This document shows, piece by piece, positions 49,101 through 57,897 of a stretch of 64,000 bases of DNA. The DNA is from Euborellia annulipes (Eukaryota > Arthropoda > Insecta > Dermaptera > Anisolabididae). The stretch covers positions 1 to 64,000 of the forward strand of contig JAKCPI010016608.1 in NCBI GenBank assembly GCA_023213315.1, given 5' to 3'. The position numbers were made by a program, and so were the translations under genes. Position 1 is the first letter of the stretch, and each line of letters opens with the position of its first letter. Under the pieces are notes generated by a model. The model had not been told where the DNA came from. It did no database searches and saw only the letters and a program-made list of their open reading frames with translations.

Positions 49101-52100
49101 AAATACTTTATTTGACTATTCCTCAGTGTTTATTTCATTTTCTTTTTAGCCCCAATAAGTATTCACGCGAGTGGTTTGGAAACCCTTCATCCTGGTCAAT
49201 TCTTTTCTGATGGTAAGAGTCATTAGTTTATATCATCTGCTGAGAACCATAGAGGCGAAAATCTGAAAATTCAATTTTTGAGTTAAGCCTAGAAAACGTT
49301 AAAACGTCTTTTCTTTTGAGTCCCAAAGTGGTGAAAATATATTTCCATTCTTTGCTATTGATTCTGGCCCATTCATTTGTTGCCCGGCTATTGAAATGTA
49401 GGCTATATGTTTTTAAAACTTTCAAACGTCTTTTCTCGAATTGCTGAATTTTCGACTTTCGCCACTCAGCATTCTCGGCAGGCGATATTACAAATATTTT
49501 TTCTTAGTTGGAATTTCTTCCTGGATGAATTTTTTTAATTTGATGTTTTTTGAAAGCAAAGAATTGTGCTACAATTAATTAATTGATTGAAAAAATACTG
49601 CGATATTTGTAGTCAGATGAAAATAATATCATGGTTATCTTTATTTGTGGATTTTCACAATTTATAAGTTTCCACCAACATAACTTTCCTAATTTAACTT
49701 CTCACATCTATTAAGCGCCTGAACGTTTACTTTCAGTTTAACATCTTTGTCAAACTGGTTGTCTAACTTAAGGAGTTCTTGACATTTTTTTTCTCAAGAG
49801 TAAAATATTTAATTTATATATTTTCTCTCGTCCCTATGATGATTTAATTATTAATCTGCCTTTCAGAACCTGGCTATTATCATGATAAGCATTTTGGAGT
49901 TCGTCTTGAAAATATTTTATTAGTAGAAAAACAAGATACAAAGGTTGGTATTATTTATTCAGATATTCTATTTTTATTTTTTTAAATTAATTTTTTACTT
50001 GTAATAATAAGTCTAAATATAATTTAATTTTCTTTTATACCTTTTGGGACTGAAGGCGCCATACTATGGCTTAATGTCTAATTATATGTTTTTCTAAATG
50101 GGGTTTGAGAATAATTAACCAGCAGTTTATCGCTCCACCTGACGTCTTTTATTTAGCAGATATTTCGATGCACATGACATGAATCATCTTCAGTCCCGCG
50201 TTTTAAAATTAAATTTACAAATTTTTAAAAAATTATTCAAATAACTGTAATATAATGTATTGTTCATCCTCGTTTATTTTATTTTTACTTTCTCTTACCT
50301 CTATATATATGTTAATATATATAGAGAGAGAAAGTATTGGATTCATGTCAAAAATTCGATGTCGAGATTTTGATAGATCTTCACGTTTTGAGGTCCCCTG
50401 AATCCAAAAAAGTGGTTTTCGCGACATGGTCTGTCTGTGTGTGTGTCTGTGTGTCTGTGTGTGTGTGTGTCTGTGAACAAAATATCTCAAGAACGAAAAG
50501 AGCTAGGAGGTTGAAATTTTATATTTAAGTTAGGCACCCCCCATGGGACGTGACACGAAGCTTTTGAACAAAATCGACCAAAGAGTACTAGTACTTTACT
50601 GATGCACTTTTTCAGTTTTTTTCGATTTTCTCTAAATTTGCTGCAACGATTTTTTTTTTAAATTCAAAAATCAATTATTTTTTAGATTCTCTTTAAAATG
50701 TATATTCTTATTTTGTGATTGAAATCTTCTGAAGACCACTTTACTCTTGTACTCCATAGAAAAGATAGGAGAAATGGTTGCCATGGTAACAAAATATAAA
50801 TATTTTCCCGTACTTGTAAATTTTACATCTTGAAAATCGAATGTACCGTACTGTCGGAAACTAAATACATGTCGACACAAAAAATCTGGTGTGACAAGCA
50901 CAGAACACAACTTTCGATTACCGAAGGTAAGAGAAAGTTGTGTGCTGTGCGCCAGTCACACCAGATTTTTTGTAAATTGAATCTTTAAGCGCGGGATTGA
51001 AGATGATGCATGTCATGTGCATCGAAATATCTGCTAAATAAAGGACGTCAGGTGGAGCGATACCTATTTTATAATTTGTATATATTTTTTTACTTTCTCT
51101 AATATAGAGAGGAATAAAACGTGCAATAAAATTTTTGTTCCTCATTCCGAGTTTAAACTCATCATCAAGCTCACCTTCTTAAAAATGGTTAAATTATAAA
51201 ACTTTCATAAGACAAAAAAGTACTTCCCATCTATCATTTGAATTTAATCTACTAGAAGTTCCAAGGCCAAATAAATCTTTTATATTGGAGATCTGTTAAA
51301 AAGTGAAAATAACTTTATAAAATGTAAAAATTTTACACTTATGAAAAACTTAGAATTATTAGAATTAGAATTATAGAACTTATTTTTGTATTTTTATTGA
51401 TTTTATTTTATATTGATATTTGATATTTTGTAAATTTATATGTATGTATTGTAAGGGATGGTCGAGTAGCCCTACCCTAAATAAAAAAAAAAAAAAAAAA
51501 AATCTTAGAAGAAAGGAAGCGTATTTTTTTTATAGGGCCTTCAAATAACTTAGTATTTAAATTGGATATGATTTGTAATCATGCATATCCTATATAATGA
51601 TATAATGTTATAGGCTATTTGAATTTTTTTTTATGAATTTTGTAGGATTTGCATTATTATATAAGAATAGTTAGATTCAGAATATTGGAAGGTGAAGAAA
51701 ATAGACTTTATTCGGCCCAAAATTATTTATTTCCTTCGGGGGCTATAGGTCCTGAGGATGGGTGATGTATAGTCCCCGAAACGTTGATATAGGAAATAAA
51801 TAATTTTGGGCCGAATAAAGTCTATTTCTTCACCTTCCTGTAAATTAGACGGCCTTCCCCCATACGATTATATTCAGAATATAACCATTTAAATAATTTT
51901 TCTAAAAAGGTTAATATGTTTGTGTTTTTAGTATGATTTCGATGGGCCTTACCTCGGCTTTAAGACCGCCACTCTCGTGCCTTATGAGCCCAAACTCATC
52001 AAATTTGAACTTCTCACAGTACCTGAGGTAATTTTAATTTTACTAGTCCGCAATTATTAATCTTACTAATAAATAAATATTTCTATTAGATAAGTGAACA

Positions 52101-52776
52101 GATTTTTAGAATCTAACTAAATTAACAAATATAATTAATATATTATTGACTTATCAAATTAATTGTCTAAAATCTTTGAAGGTGAATTTTTTTTTTTTTC
52201 TTTCACGTCTTTCCTCTCTTTTTTTTAATTATTTTCCAAATCTCACGCACAAAAAATAAATGCAAACAAATAAGAATTGAGGTCAAGATGAAAGAAAATG
52301 AATCAACACGCTCGTAGATGTTGATAATTTTTTAGCCAATAAGCGGAGATATTTAAACAAATATTTTTCATATTTTTGGAAGATTGTTATTTACTAATTT
52401 TTAGTATTAATAGTAGGACAAGACATTCAATTTAGTAAAAAAAAAAAAATTATTTTATCTTGATTGATCGGAATAGAAAAATTATTATATTACAGTCACA
52501 ACCAAAAGAATTCTTCCAGATTTACAACCTTTTAATTATTTTCTCATTTTTTTATTACAATATTTTCAGATCCGTTGGCTGAACGAATATAACACACAAA
52601 TTCGTAACCAAGTCGGACAAATACTCAAGAGTCGTTATCTGATGGGCGAATATCATTGGCTGCTTGAAAAGACTAAATATATACCTGAAAGATCATCTTC
52701 AACTAGGATTTCTTCAGGAGGAGTTTTACTCTTCTCTCTTACTTTTCTTTTCTTTTGGTCTTTTCATAATTTTTGA
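42998..52776 (+). CDS. Xaa-Pro aminopeptidase, membrane-bound type (aminopeptidase P, M24B), all but the N-terminus
   Basis: Twelve exons with consistent phases give about 678 residues. Aminopeptidase P removes an N-terminal residue that precedes proline, using two metal ions in a pita-bread fold. The creatinase-like N-domains show SGFSGSMG and [12 protein letters not shown], then [16 protein letters not shown]. The catalytic domain keeps all five metal ligands: Asp in LDSGG, Asp in GTTDVTRT, His in HGTGHGIG, Glu in DEPGYY and Glu in RLENILLVE; the catalytic His residues in LPHYVP and at the first H of HGTGHG are also present. The C-terminus ends with a small-residue stretch and a hydrophobic tail (about the last 20 residues), as expected for a GPI signal, and there are several N-x-S/T sites, pointing to an XPNPEP2-like ectoenzyme rather than the cytosolic XPNPEP1 form. 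The signal-peptide exon was not found. Introns hold SINEs, MITEs and foldbacks. Confidence 0.93.
43318..43609 (+). CDS. Aminopeptidase P exon b
   Basis: The acceptor is TTTTTTTCAG and the donor A|GTATGT; the exon is 292 nt. It encodes [20 protein letters not shown] followed by [19 protein letters not shown] and [20 protein letters not shown], the conserved N-terminal creatinase/prolidase domain. Confidence 0.9.
43790..43826 (+). repeat. Penelope-type tail motif in aminopeptidase P intron
   Basis: CTGAAGAT, GGCC...GGCC (4-bp stem), GAAACGTC. A single isolated copy in the second intron seen. Confidence 0.55.
44626..44659 (-). repeat. Degenerate Penelope-type tail motif
   Basis: On the minus strand: CCGAAGA (expected CTGAAGA), a short imperfect stem, then CTCGAAACGTCGAC. 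Core base U4 is changed, so it is probably inactive. Confidence 0.45.
44824..45460 (+). mobile_element. Family B element flanked by TTAA
   Basis: Begins TTAAGGGGTTCAGGAGCGAC and ends TCGCTCCCGTTCCCCCTTAA, about 0.63 kb, in the second intron seen of aminopeptidase P. Short inverted ends plus TTAA resemble a piggyBac-type MITE, but TA-target families are also possible. Conserved interior: GCATTCTTGCAATAGATGGC and ATCAACCAAATGCATTA. Confidence 0.65.
45738..45854 (+). CDS. Aminopeptidase P exon c
   Basis: The acceptor follows a 12-base T run and ends in CAG; the donor is G|GTAGCC. The exon is 117 nt and encodes [19 protein letters not shown] and [17 protein letters not shown]. It corresponds to the family linker that ends with a Trp (NLVD.IW) before the second N-terminal domain. 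Confidence 0.87.
45967..46240 (+). CDS. Aminopeptidase P exon d
   Basis: The acceptor is TTTTTCAAG and the donor AG|GTGAGA; the exon is 274 nt. It begins [17 protein letters not shown] and contains [19 protein letters not shown], the most recognisable motif of the second N-terminal domain, followed by a beta-rich stretch [18 protein letters not shown]. Confidence 0.92.
46317..46440 (+). CDS. Aminopeptidase P exon e
   Basis: The acceptor is a long T run then TTTTAG; the donor is GTT|GTGAGT. The exon is 124 nt and encodes [20 protein letters not shown], then [25 protein letters not shown] occupies most of the intron that follows. Confidence 0.87.
46604..47152 (-). mobile_element. tRNA-derived SINE (SINE-1), 0.55 kb
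   Basis: Read on the minus strand, the tRNA-like head starts near 47150 (GGCTCGCTGGTTTAGCGGGC), has an A-box-like segment and a good B box GTTCAAATCC, then a body of about 470 bp ending in a TAA-type simple repeat at 46604-46620. Flanking ACGATCTAA and ACAATCTAA are a near-perfect target duplication. It lies in the intron between exons e and f. The 87-residue plus-strand frame across it is not a gene. Confidence 0.88.
47220..47363 (+). CDS. Aminopeptidase P exon f
   Basis: The acceptor is TTTATTTCCAG and the donor CAG|GTATTT; the exon is 144 nt, phase 0 at both ends. It encodes [20 protein letters not shown] then [15 protein letters not shown], equivalent to the family region K..E..GMR.AH..D..A..EF that opens the catalytic domain. 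Confidence 0.9.
48222..48432 (+). CDS. Aminopeptidase P exon g (first metal ligand)
   Basis: The acceptor is TTCAATTACAG and the donor ATGG|GTATAT; the exon is 211 nt. It encodes [20 protein letters not shown], which holds the catalytic-site His, and [10 protein letters not shown] with the first metal-binding Asp (codon 48411-48413). Confidence 0.9.
48532..48695. repeat. Foldback module with Penelope-type tail motif in aminopeptidase P intron
   Basis: Inverted arms contain AAAGAATAAAAACTTT and GACGTTTCG, with ACGCATCGT near the centre repeated as ACGATGCGT. The right arm reads ATGCGTTGCCGAAACGTCGA. It lies between exons g and h. Confidence 0.75.
48836..49069 (+). CDS. Aminopeptidase P exon h (second Asp and metal His)
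   Basis: The acceptor is TTTTTTGACAG and the donor T|GTAAGG; the exon is 234 nt. It encodes [16 protein letters not shown] (second metal-binding Asp, codon 48847-48849) and [19 protein letters not shown] with the metal-binding His (codon 49036-49038). Confidence 0.92.
49150..49212 (+). CDS. Aminopeptidase P exon i
   Basis: A short 63-nt exon. The acceptor is TTCTTTTTAG and the donor G|GTAAGA. It encodes [20 protein letters not shown]; the last base plus the next exon form the metal-binding Glu of DEPGYY. Confidence 0.88.
49867..49943 (+). CDS. Aminopeptidase P exon j (last metal ligands)
   Basis: The acceptor is CTTTCAG and the donor AAG|GTTGGT (weak). The 77-nt exon encodes [20 protein letters not shown], with the Glu of the split DEPGYY and the final Glu (codon 49908-49910) of the RLEN motif. 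The following 2-kb intron holds several repeats. Confidence 0.89.
50115..51085. repeat. Foldback module split by a family A insertion
   Basis: Left arm about 50115-50222 and right arm about 50972-51085 are inverted copies: ATCGCTCCACCTGACGTC against GACGTCAGGTGGAGCGAT, and GCAGATATTTCGATGCACAT against its complement. A full family A repeat fills the space between. Each arm has a GAAGATGAT...ATCGAAAT core. Confidence 0.85.
50283..50971 (+). repeat. Family A repeat, full copy in aminopeptidase P intron
   Basis: Same structure as at 14121-14815, with a GTGTGTCTGTG microsatellite and X-box-like site at 50777-50790. It is inserted inside the foldback module 50115-51085, so it is younger than that module. 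Confidence 0.9.
51690..51845. repeat. Foldback module with hammerhead-like core in aminopeptidase P intron
   Basis: Arms of about 45 bp: AATAGACTTTATTCGGCCCA and its complement, with AAATTATTTATTTCC next to the loop. The loop itself pairs (TTCGGGGGCTATA with TATAGTCCCCGAA) and holds CTGAGGAT, GGG...CCC, CGAAACG on the plus strand. Confidence 0.8.
51932..52027 (+). CDS. Aminopeptidase P exon k
   Basis: The acceptor is TGTGTTTTTAG and the donor GAG|GTAATT. The 96-nt exon encodes [20 protein letters not shown] then [12 protein letters not shown], matching the family ending F..LT..P...KLI....L...E. Confidence 0.9.
52570..52776 (+). CDS. Aminopeptidase P last exon with probable GPI-anchor tail
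   Basis: The acceptor is ATATTTTCAG. It encodes [20 protein letters not shown], the usual M24B C-terminal helix, then continues through a serine-rich spacer [10 protein letters not shown] into the hydrophobic tail [17 protein letters not shown] and a TGA stop at 52774-52776. A hydrophobic end with small residues before it is the standard GPI-attachment layout and sets this apart from the soluble forms, which stop soon after the helix. An AATAAA lies at 52935-52940. Confidence 0.85.
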   Translation: MRWLNEYNTQIRNQVGQILKSRYLMGEYHWLLEKTKYIPERSSSTRISSGGVLLFSLTFLFFWSFHNF

Positions 52777-52934
52777 ACCACTTCATGCATTCATTCTAAT
52801 TCCAGGAATATTTCATCATCAAAATCATTTTTCATTTTATTTGAATTTTTTTTTATAGGCAATACCGTCTCTCTTAAACGACAACTAAATATTTTTATTA
52901 TTTTTACAAATAGCATATTAATCGCTGGATGATT

Positions 52935-52940
52935 AATAAA
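52935..52940 (+). promoter_or_regulatory. Possible polyadenylation signal of the aminopeptidase P gene
   Basis: AATAAA about 160 bases after the stop codon. In DNA this AT-rich such hexamers are common, so position is the only support. Confidence 0.3.
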
Positions 52941-53893
52941 TCAGTAGGTCTACAAGGGATGGAAAATGCGCTTGAAAAGTCGATTTTCGAGTTTAGAATC
53001 GTCTTGATATTTTTCCATTCTCGGAATCGATTAATCATTTCTGGTGGAAATTAACTAAATTGTAAATTATCTTTAATATTCCTTTTTTATAATTCCTTCC
53101 ATTTAATGAATGCATAGGACCAGATTATCTTAAAAATTTGGTCTTTTTGTGACAAGTTCATTTACATTTTCCGGTAAAAATGTGATTATTATTTTTAATG
53201 TCTTTTTTTTATTCCAAATGTTAATTTTGTTCTTTAAGGAAATATTTAATTATTTAGACCAGGGATTCTTAACCTACGTATAAATAAATTTGGTGGATAT
53301 TAACCAAATTGTAAATTATCTTTAATAGAATTTATTATAGATTTTAAAATATCAATGAATTCATTAATCCTATCTTAGAACTCAAAAAGATAAGAATCTC
53401 TGATTTAGAGCAATGATTCTAATTTAGAATTTCTCTACATAGGCCAAAGAGAAAGATCATCTCTTCAATCTCCAAATGGTTTTTATTTGAAAAATATTCT
53501 CAAATAACCGAACCCGGAGTTTGTTAAATTTTTAAAGGTATTTATTATTTATTTATTGTTAATAAATAAATTTATTTATTGTTGACTAGTATTTAGAAAT
53601 TTTTTTTTATATCAATGTTTCTTATTTAAATCATTGCTCTAAAAAAATAATATATTAAAAAAAATCATTCTATTAATTGTGTTCACTTATGTATATATTA
53701 TTAAATATTTATATGTATGTGTATTAGGGCAGATCGTGATAAGGAAGAGGAGGGAGGCGAGATTAGTAAAAGGAACTTCAAATTTTCATTTAATTTTGTC
53801 TGCTTGGAAAAATATTTCTTTCTCTACTTAGGGATTGTGATCTTTAACTTCTGTCAGATTTGTCCTTAAATATGTATAAATATCTATATGTAC
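52941..53893. other. AT-rich region after the aminopeptidase P gene
   Basis: Short local duplication (53045-53085 against 53290-53330) and a decayed MITE candidate. No gene. Confidence 0.4.
53265..53412. repeat. Possible decayed MITE
   Basis: AGACCAGGGATTCTTAACCT at the left and AGATAAGAATCTCTGATTTA at the right are imperfect inverted ends. The inner block TAAATTGTAAATTATCTTTA also occurs at 53055. Confidence 0.4.
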
Positions 53894-54078
53894 CAGGGCC
53901 GGATCTAGGGGGGGGGGGGGGGGGGGGGGCCCCGGGGGGGGAGATCAGGGGGCCCGGAAAATAAGAAAGAATAATTAAAAAAAAAAAAAATAAGATGAGA
54001 TTTTTTTAGAAAAAAATATTGAGGGGGGGGGGGAAAATAAATTTTCCCCCCCCTAAAAAATCTCGTCCCCCCCCCCTT
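53894..54078. mobile_element. hAT-like MITE with lost right terminus
   Basis: Starts CAGGGCCGGATCTAGG followed by a very long G run; an 8-bp duplication ATATGTAC is present at 53886-53893 and 54079-54086. The right end stops in a C run and lacks the expected complementary terminus. Confidence 0.7.
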
Positions 54079-54339
54079 ATATGTACCGTACATCAAAGCA
54101 AAAAGAACATATTGTAAAATGATTCAGGGTGCAGAATAACAAAATGAGATTATTTTTTTTTAATAAACAATCGGAATATTTTCTTCTATTTATGGGTATG
54201 CGCTCAACGTAAACTTCAAACAATCAAATCAAATCGCAGATTAAAAAAAGCCCTTCGATTGACTCGGCTTGACGATCTTAAAAGAGTCAAGCGATCATTT
54301 TATTTTTTCATTTTTCCAACTTACCATATAGACTTTAAC

Positions 54340-54505
54340 GTACACATTATTTAGATACAATATATTAGACACATTTATTTATGCCATTTGGTATCCAAAT
54401 GATTTAAATAAATGTTCATCGGACTTCCTGGGGTCCGAACCCACGCCCCTTGGCTTGTAGGTTATCGATATTGATATTTGTCAACACCTCTCTGCCACGG
54501 GGAGA
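54340..54505 (-). mobile_element. tRNA-like SINE (SINE-2), reverse copy
   Basis: On the minus strand: GTGGCAGAGAGGTGTTGACA, then GGGTTCGGACCCC (B box) and AAGTCCGATGAACATTTATT, ATCATTTGGATACC. Matches the copy at 7876-8117. Confidence 0.6.
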
Positions 54506-55692
54506 GGGAAAGGGAACACACATATGCGATTATTTTCAAAACGTCTTAAATTTTCATTATAAATCCTTTTATCAGGTATATTGCTTTGATGTATCAAAAT
54601 TTTCTCTCTTTAAAAATGTCTTTGTTTTGTACATATAATATAAATGATTGTCTTTTTAATTCAATGTATAGAAATACTCTAGCCATATTTACGCTTAAGA
54701 TTATACGAATATATATAAATCTATTCCATGGCTGTCTGTACTCATATTTATTTATTAGCTTTGGGATTAAATTCCATGTTATTTTAAGATTCAATAAATA
54801 TTATAAAAATTCCAATTTCCTAGATCAAGTCTTCTTGGAACCCCTGAGTCCAAAAAGGGGAATCCCGCAAAATGGTCTGTCTGTGTGGGTGTTTGTGTGA
54901 ATCGGACAATTTATTGATTCTGACCGTTTTAATGCTTCGGCTTCATTCGACAAAAAAAAAAACCAATTCAAAATTTTTTTCTCATTTCTTACCTCCTAGG
55001 CCAGGGGTTTGGGTCGGAAGAGCCAAAAATTACAATTTACAAAATTTCAAAGTTTTTAAAGAGCCACAAAATTTTTTCTTGCAACAATAAATAGTACTCG
55101 CATAAATAAAGTTTTTTGATAAAAAAAAAACTAATCTATTTATACTTAAGAAAAAATATCTATTTATTCATAAGAAATGTTTGCCCGTGAAGCTGTAATA
55201 AAGAATTTTTAACTAAAATTATTATTATGGTATCCAAAACAGCAGATGACAAGTTTTACAATTATTTACTATGTCAACGTATCCCTAAGTAAATACATCC
55301 GAGAAGCTGGGCATAATGAAATATAATTTCCAAAAAACATTTTAAAAAGATATTTTCCAATTAAAAATACTCACCTAAATAAATTCTCTAATAATTTAAT
55401 TATTAAAATAAATAATTTACACACGAAACGGTGAAAAGCGAGTACAAGTGGCTGAGAGATAGAATCGGTGCCTAATCCTCGTTAATCGATTCAGAACGAT
55501 TTTTAAATGTTTTTTTTTATTTTATTATTATTTTTTGTTGATAAAATACCATAAATAATATTTCCCTATGGAACTAAAGATCGCAGCTTCGCATCCAAAA
55601 AGACATGTGGCTCGCGAGCCGCAGGTTGCCGACCTAGGGGGCCGGGGCCCACTACTTTAAGAAGCCTTGTTCTAAATGGCTGCTAAAGTTTT

Positions 55693-55830
55693 ATAAATAG
55701 CCCCCGAGTTTGGCGTAGCAGGTAGCGTGCCTACCTCCTATACCAAACGTCGCGGGTTTGGACCCCAGGCAGTCCGATGATTTTATTTAAGCCATTTGGA
55801 TACCAGATGGCTTAAATAGAAATGCCTGAA
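55693..55830 (+). mobile_element. tRNA-like SINE fragment
   Basis: GAGTTTGGCGTAGCAGGTAG (A box), CGGGTTTGGACCCC (B box), CAGTCCGATGATTTTATTTA, GCCATTTGGATACC. Different head, same body as SINE-2. Confidence 0.55.
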
Positions 55831-55851
55831 CCCACAATATATACTGTATAT

Positions 55852-56415
55852 TATTTGAAACAATTATTATTTGAAATTCCTATCGGGATCCCCGTTTATT
55901 TACCCGAGGTGCTTACGTGTACGAAGACACACACCTCAAACCCAACCGGCCTCTGGCCGTAGCCATCTACCGGCACCCCGTGAAGTTACATCATTTCCTA
56001 TCTCTAACTCCTCCTCCTGCTTTTCTCGTCTCTAGCTAGTGAACTAATCCTTATTTCTGGTTCCAACCGGCTCCTTATATCCAACCTCTTCTATGCTCTG
56101 GAGGATGTCCTAGTTGAGGAGGGACTCCCTCAGCATCGGCGTGTAGCCTACTCCTTTCGAAGAATGCATCACTGAGAGGGAATCTTCTTTACGTCCCTTC
56201 CACAGGACGGGATGTCACAGCAACTCCCTCTCCTCGTAGAGTTGCCTGAGGGCTATTGTGGAAAGATCCTATATTCCAATCCAGGGCTTGCTTGAGGATT
56301 TGTTTACATTAAATAAATATTTTTATTTAATGAAAAATCCCGCATGCCAAGGATTTGAACAGGGATCTTCTTTGCAGAAAGCTGACACCCTAGCTCACTA
56401 CACCAGCGAGCCCTC
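55852..56415 (-). mobile_element. tRNA-derived SINE (SINE-1), second copy
   Basis: Same head (GGGCTCGCTGG, B box GTTCAAATCC) and body as 46604-47152 in the same orientation; perfect 13-bp duplication ATATACTGTATAT at 55839-55851 and 56416-56428. The body differs from the first copy by scattered substitutions and one indel of about 12 bases. Confidence 0.9.
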
Positions 56416-56624
56416 ATATACTGTATATATATATATTAATTACAACGGTTATCGTTTAAAGTCTTAAATGACCTAAGTTTCCGAAAAGACTGTGTGAATG
56501 CGAGTGTGAATGAGAAAAAAGTGTGAATGTTTAAAAAAAAAAAAAAGTTTTATAAATAAACAATATAATAGTTTGTATCAATAATTTTTTTTGCAAACAA
56601 ATTTTTGCATTTGTATTATTTTAT

Positions 56625-56780
56625 AGTCCGTGACCAGTGGCTCAGAGAGAACTCGTCCCGGGTTCACTTCCCGTCCCAAGCGAGAAAAATTTATTTCATT
56701 TGAATTGACTACAATTCATTTGAAATAAATAGGGATGGGGTCTAAATGGCCCTCGATGCTGAAAAAGAGCTTAAAAAATA
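56625..56780 (+). mobile_element. tRNA-like SINE with common tail
   Basis: GTGACCAGTGGCTCAGAGAG, CGGGTTCACTTCCCG (B box and T stem), then AATAAATAGGGATGGGGTCT and AAATGGCCCTCGATGCTGAA. Confidence 0.6.
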
Positions 56781-56834
56781 TTAATTTATAATGAGGGGAG
56801 GGGGAGGGAGGCGTTAAACGATTAAATATTTTTA

Positions 56835-56871
56835 AGGGAGGCGTGGTAACATTAAGTTTGGAAACCACTGT
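56835..56871 (-). mobile_element. Solo hAT-like terminus
   Basis: GTTTGGAAACCACTG matches the complement of a hAT-type CAGTGGTTTCCAAAC end. The preceding G-rich stretch may be its interior; the other end was not found. Confidence 0.4.
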
Positions 56872-57897
56872 ATTAGGGGGTTAAATTTTTCACGGTCATA
56901 ATACCTTTTCTCCTTACTAAGTATTACGCGCACTATTCAAAAGTATATAAATAAGAAAAAAATCTTGGGCTGCCCCTCTCAAATGACCTGGGAGGTTCGA
57001 ATCCCTTTTCGTACCTCACTGGATCTACCTATTCTAAATCCGGATATAATAAAGCGATATTAAAATTTGTATACAAATAATATTATTATTAAAATACTAA
57101 ATTGTATACCTTTTTAATGCTTTGTCCTTGAACTGATTCATAATTATAAGCTTTTTTTTTTTATTCTGATAACTTTGAAAATTACATACAAATTCATTGA
57201 AATGGAAAATTGCATAAATTGCAAGCCAGCGAGTTGAGTGCAGACGTGCCGATCGCCATGCATTTATACTTACTTCCCTTGCGAATTGAGAATTGAGGAC
57301 AGCAGACTCATTGATCATGGACCACTTTCGGCCCTCAACTACCTCAATTGGCTTTCATTATTTGCACTCATTTAATCATAAAAACCAACCATGCACAAAT
57401 TTATCCTCTTTTAAATTTATTTATAATCAAAACAAAAAATTTTTTTTTTTTAAAGAAATTCAAAGTTGAATGTCCTTTGAATCAAATTAGAAGATAATGA
57501 TCAAAATACCGCCTCTGCCTCTCAAGGACGAATGAATAACACGCAAAGGCATAAGGCGAAGGGCCTACGTGACTAACGAATGGACCCTCCTTGTTTCTTT
57601 TTTGTTAGCCCCTTCCTCCTTTGGTTGGTTGAACCTCAATGATAGAATGACAGCCTCTAGGATTAACTTGCTCTCATTTCAGCCAACTCGTTTATCCTCT
57701 GGGATTTTTCTGAAAGAGATCAAAAGCTACATAAGAAATAGGAACCGACCGAATATTCGGTTTCGGTTACGGTTTCGGCCAGTTTCGGCCAAAAATCATG
57801 GTTTCGGCCGTAGTTTCGGTTTCGGCCAAAAAGTGGCCGAACCTTTCGGCCGGCCGAAACCAGAGTCTGAAAAAATGGGATGAGACTCGCATGCAAA

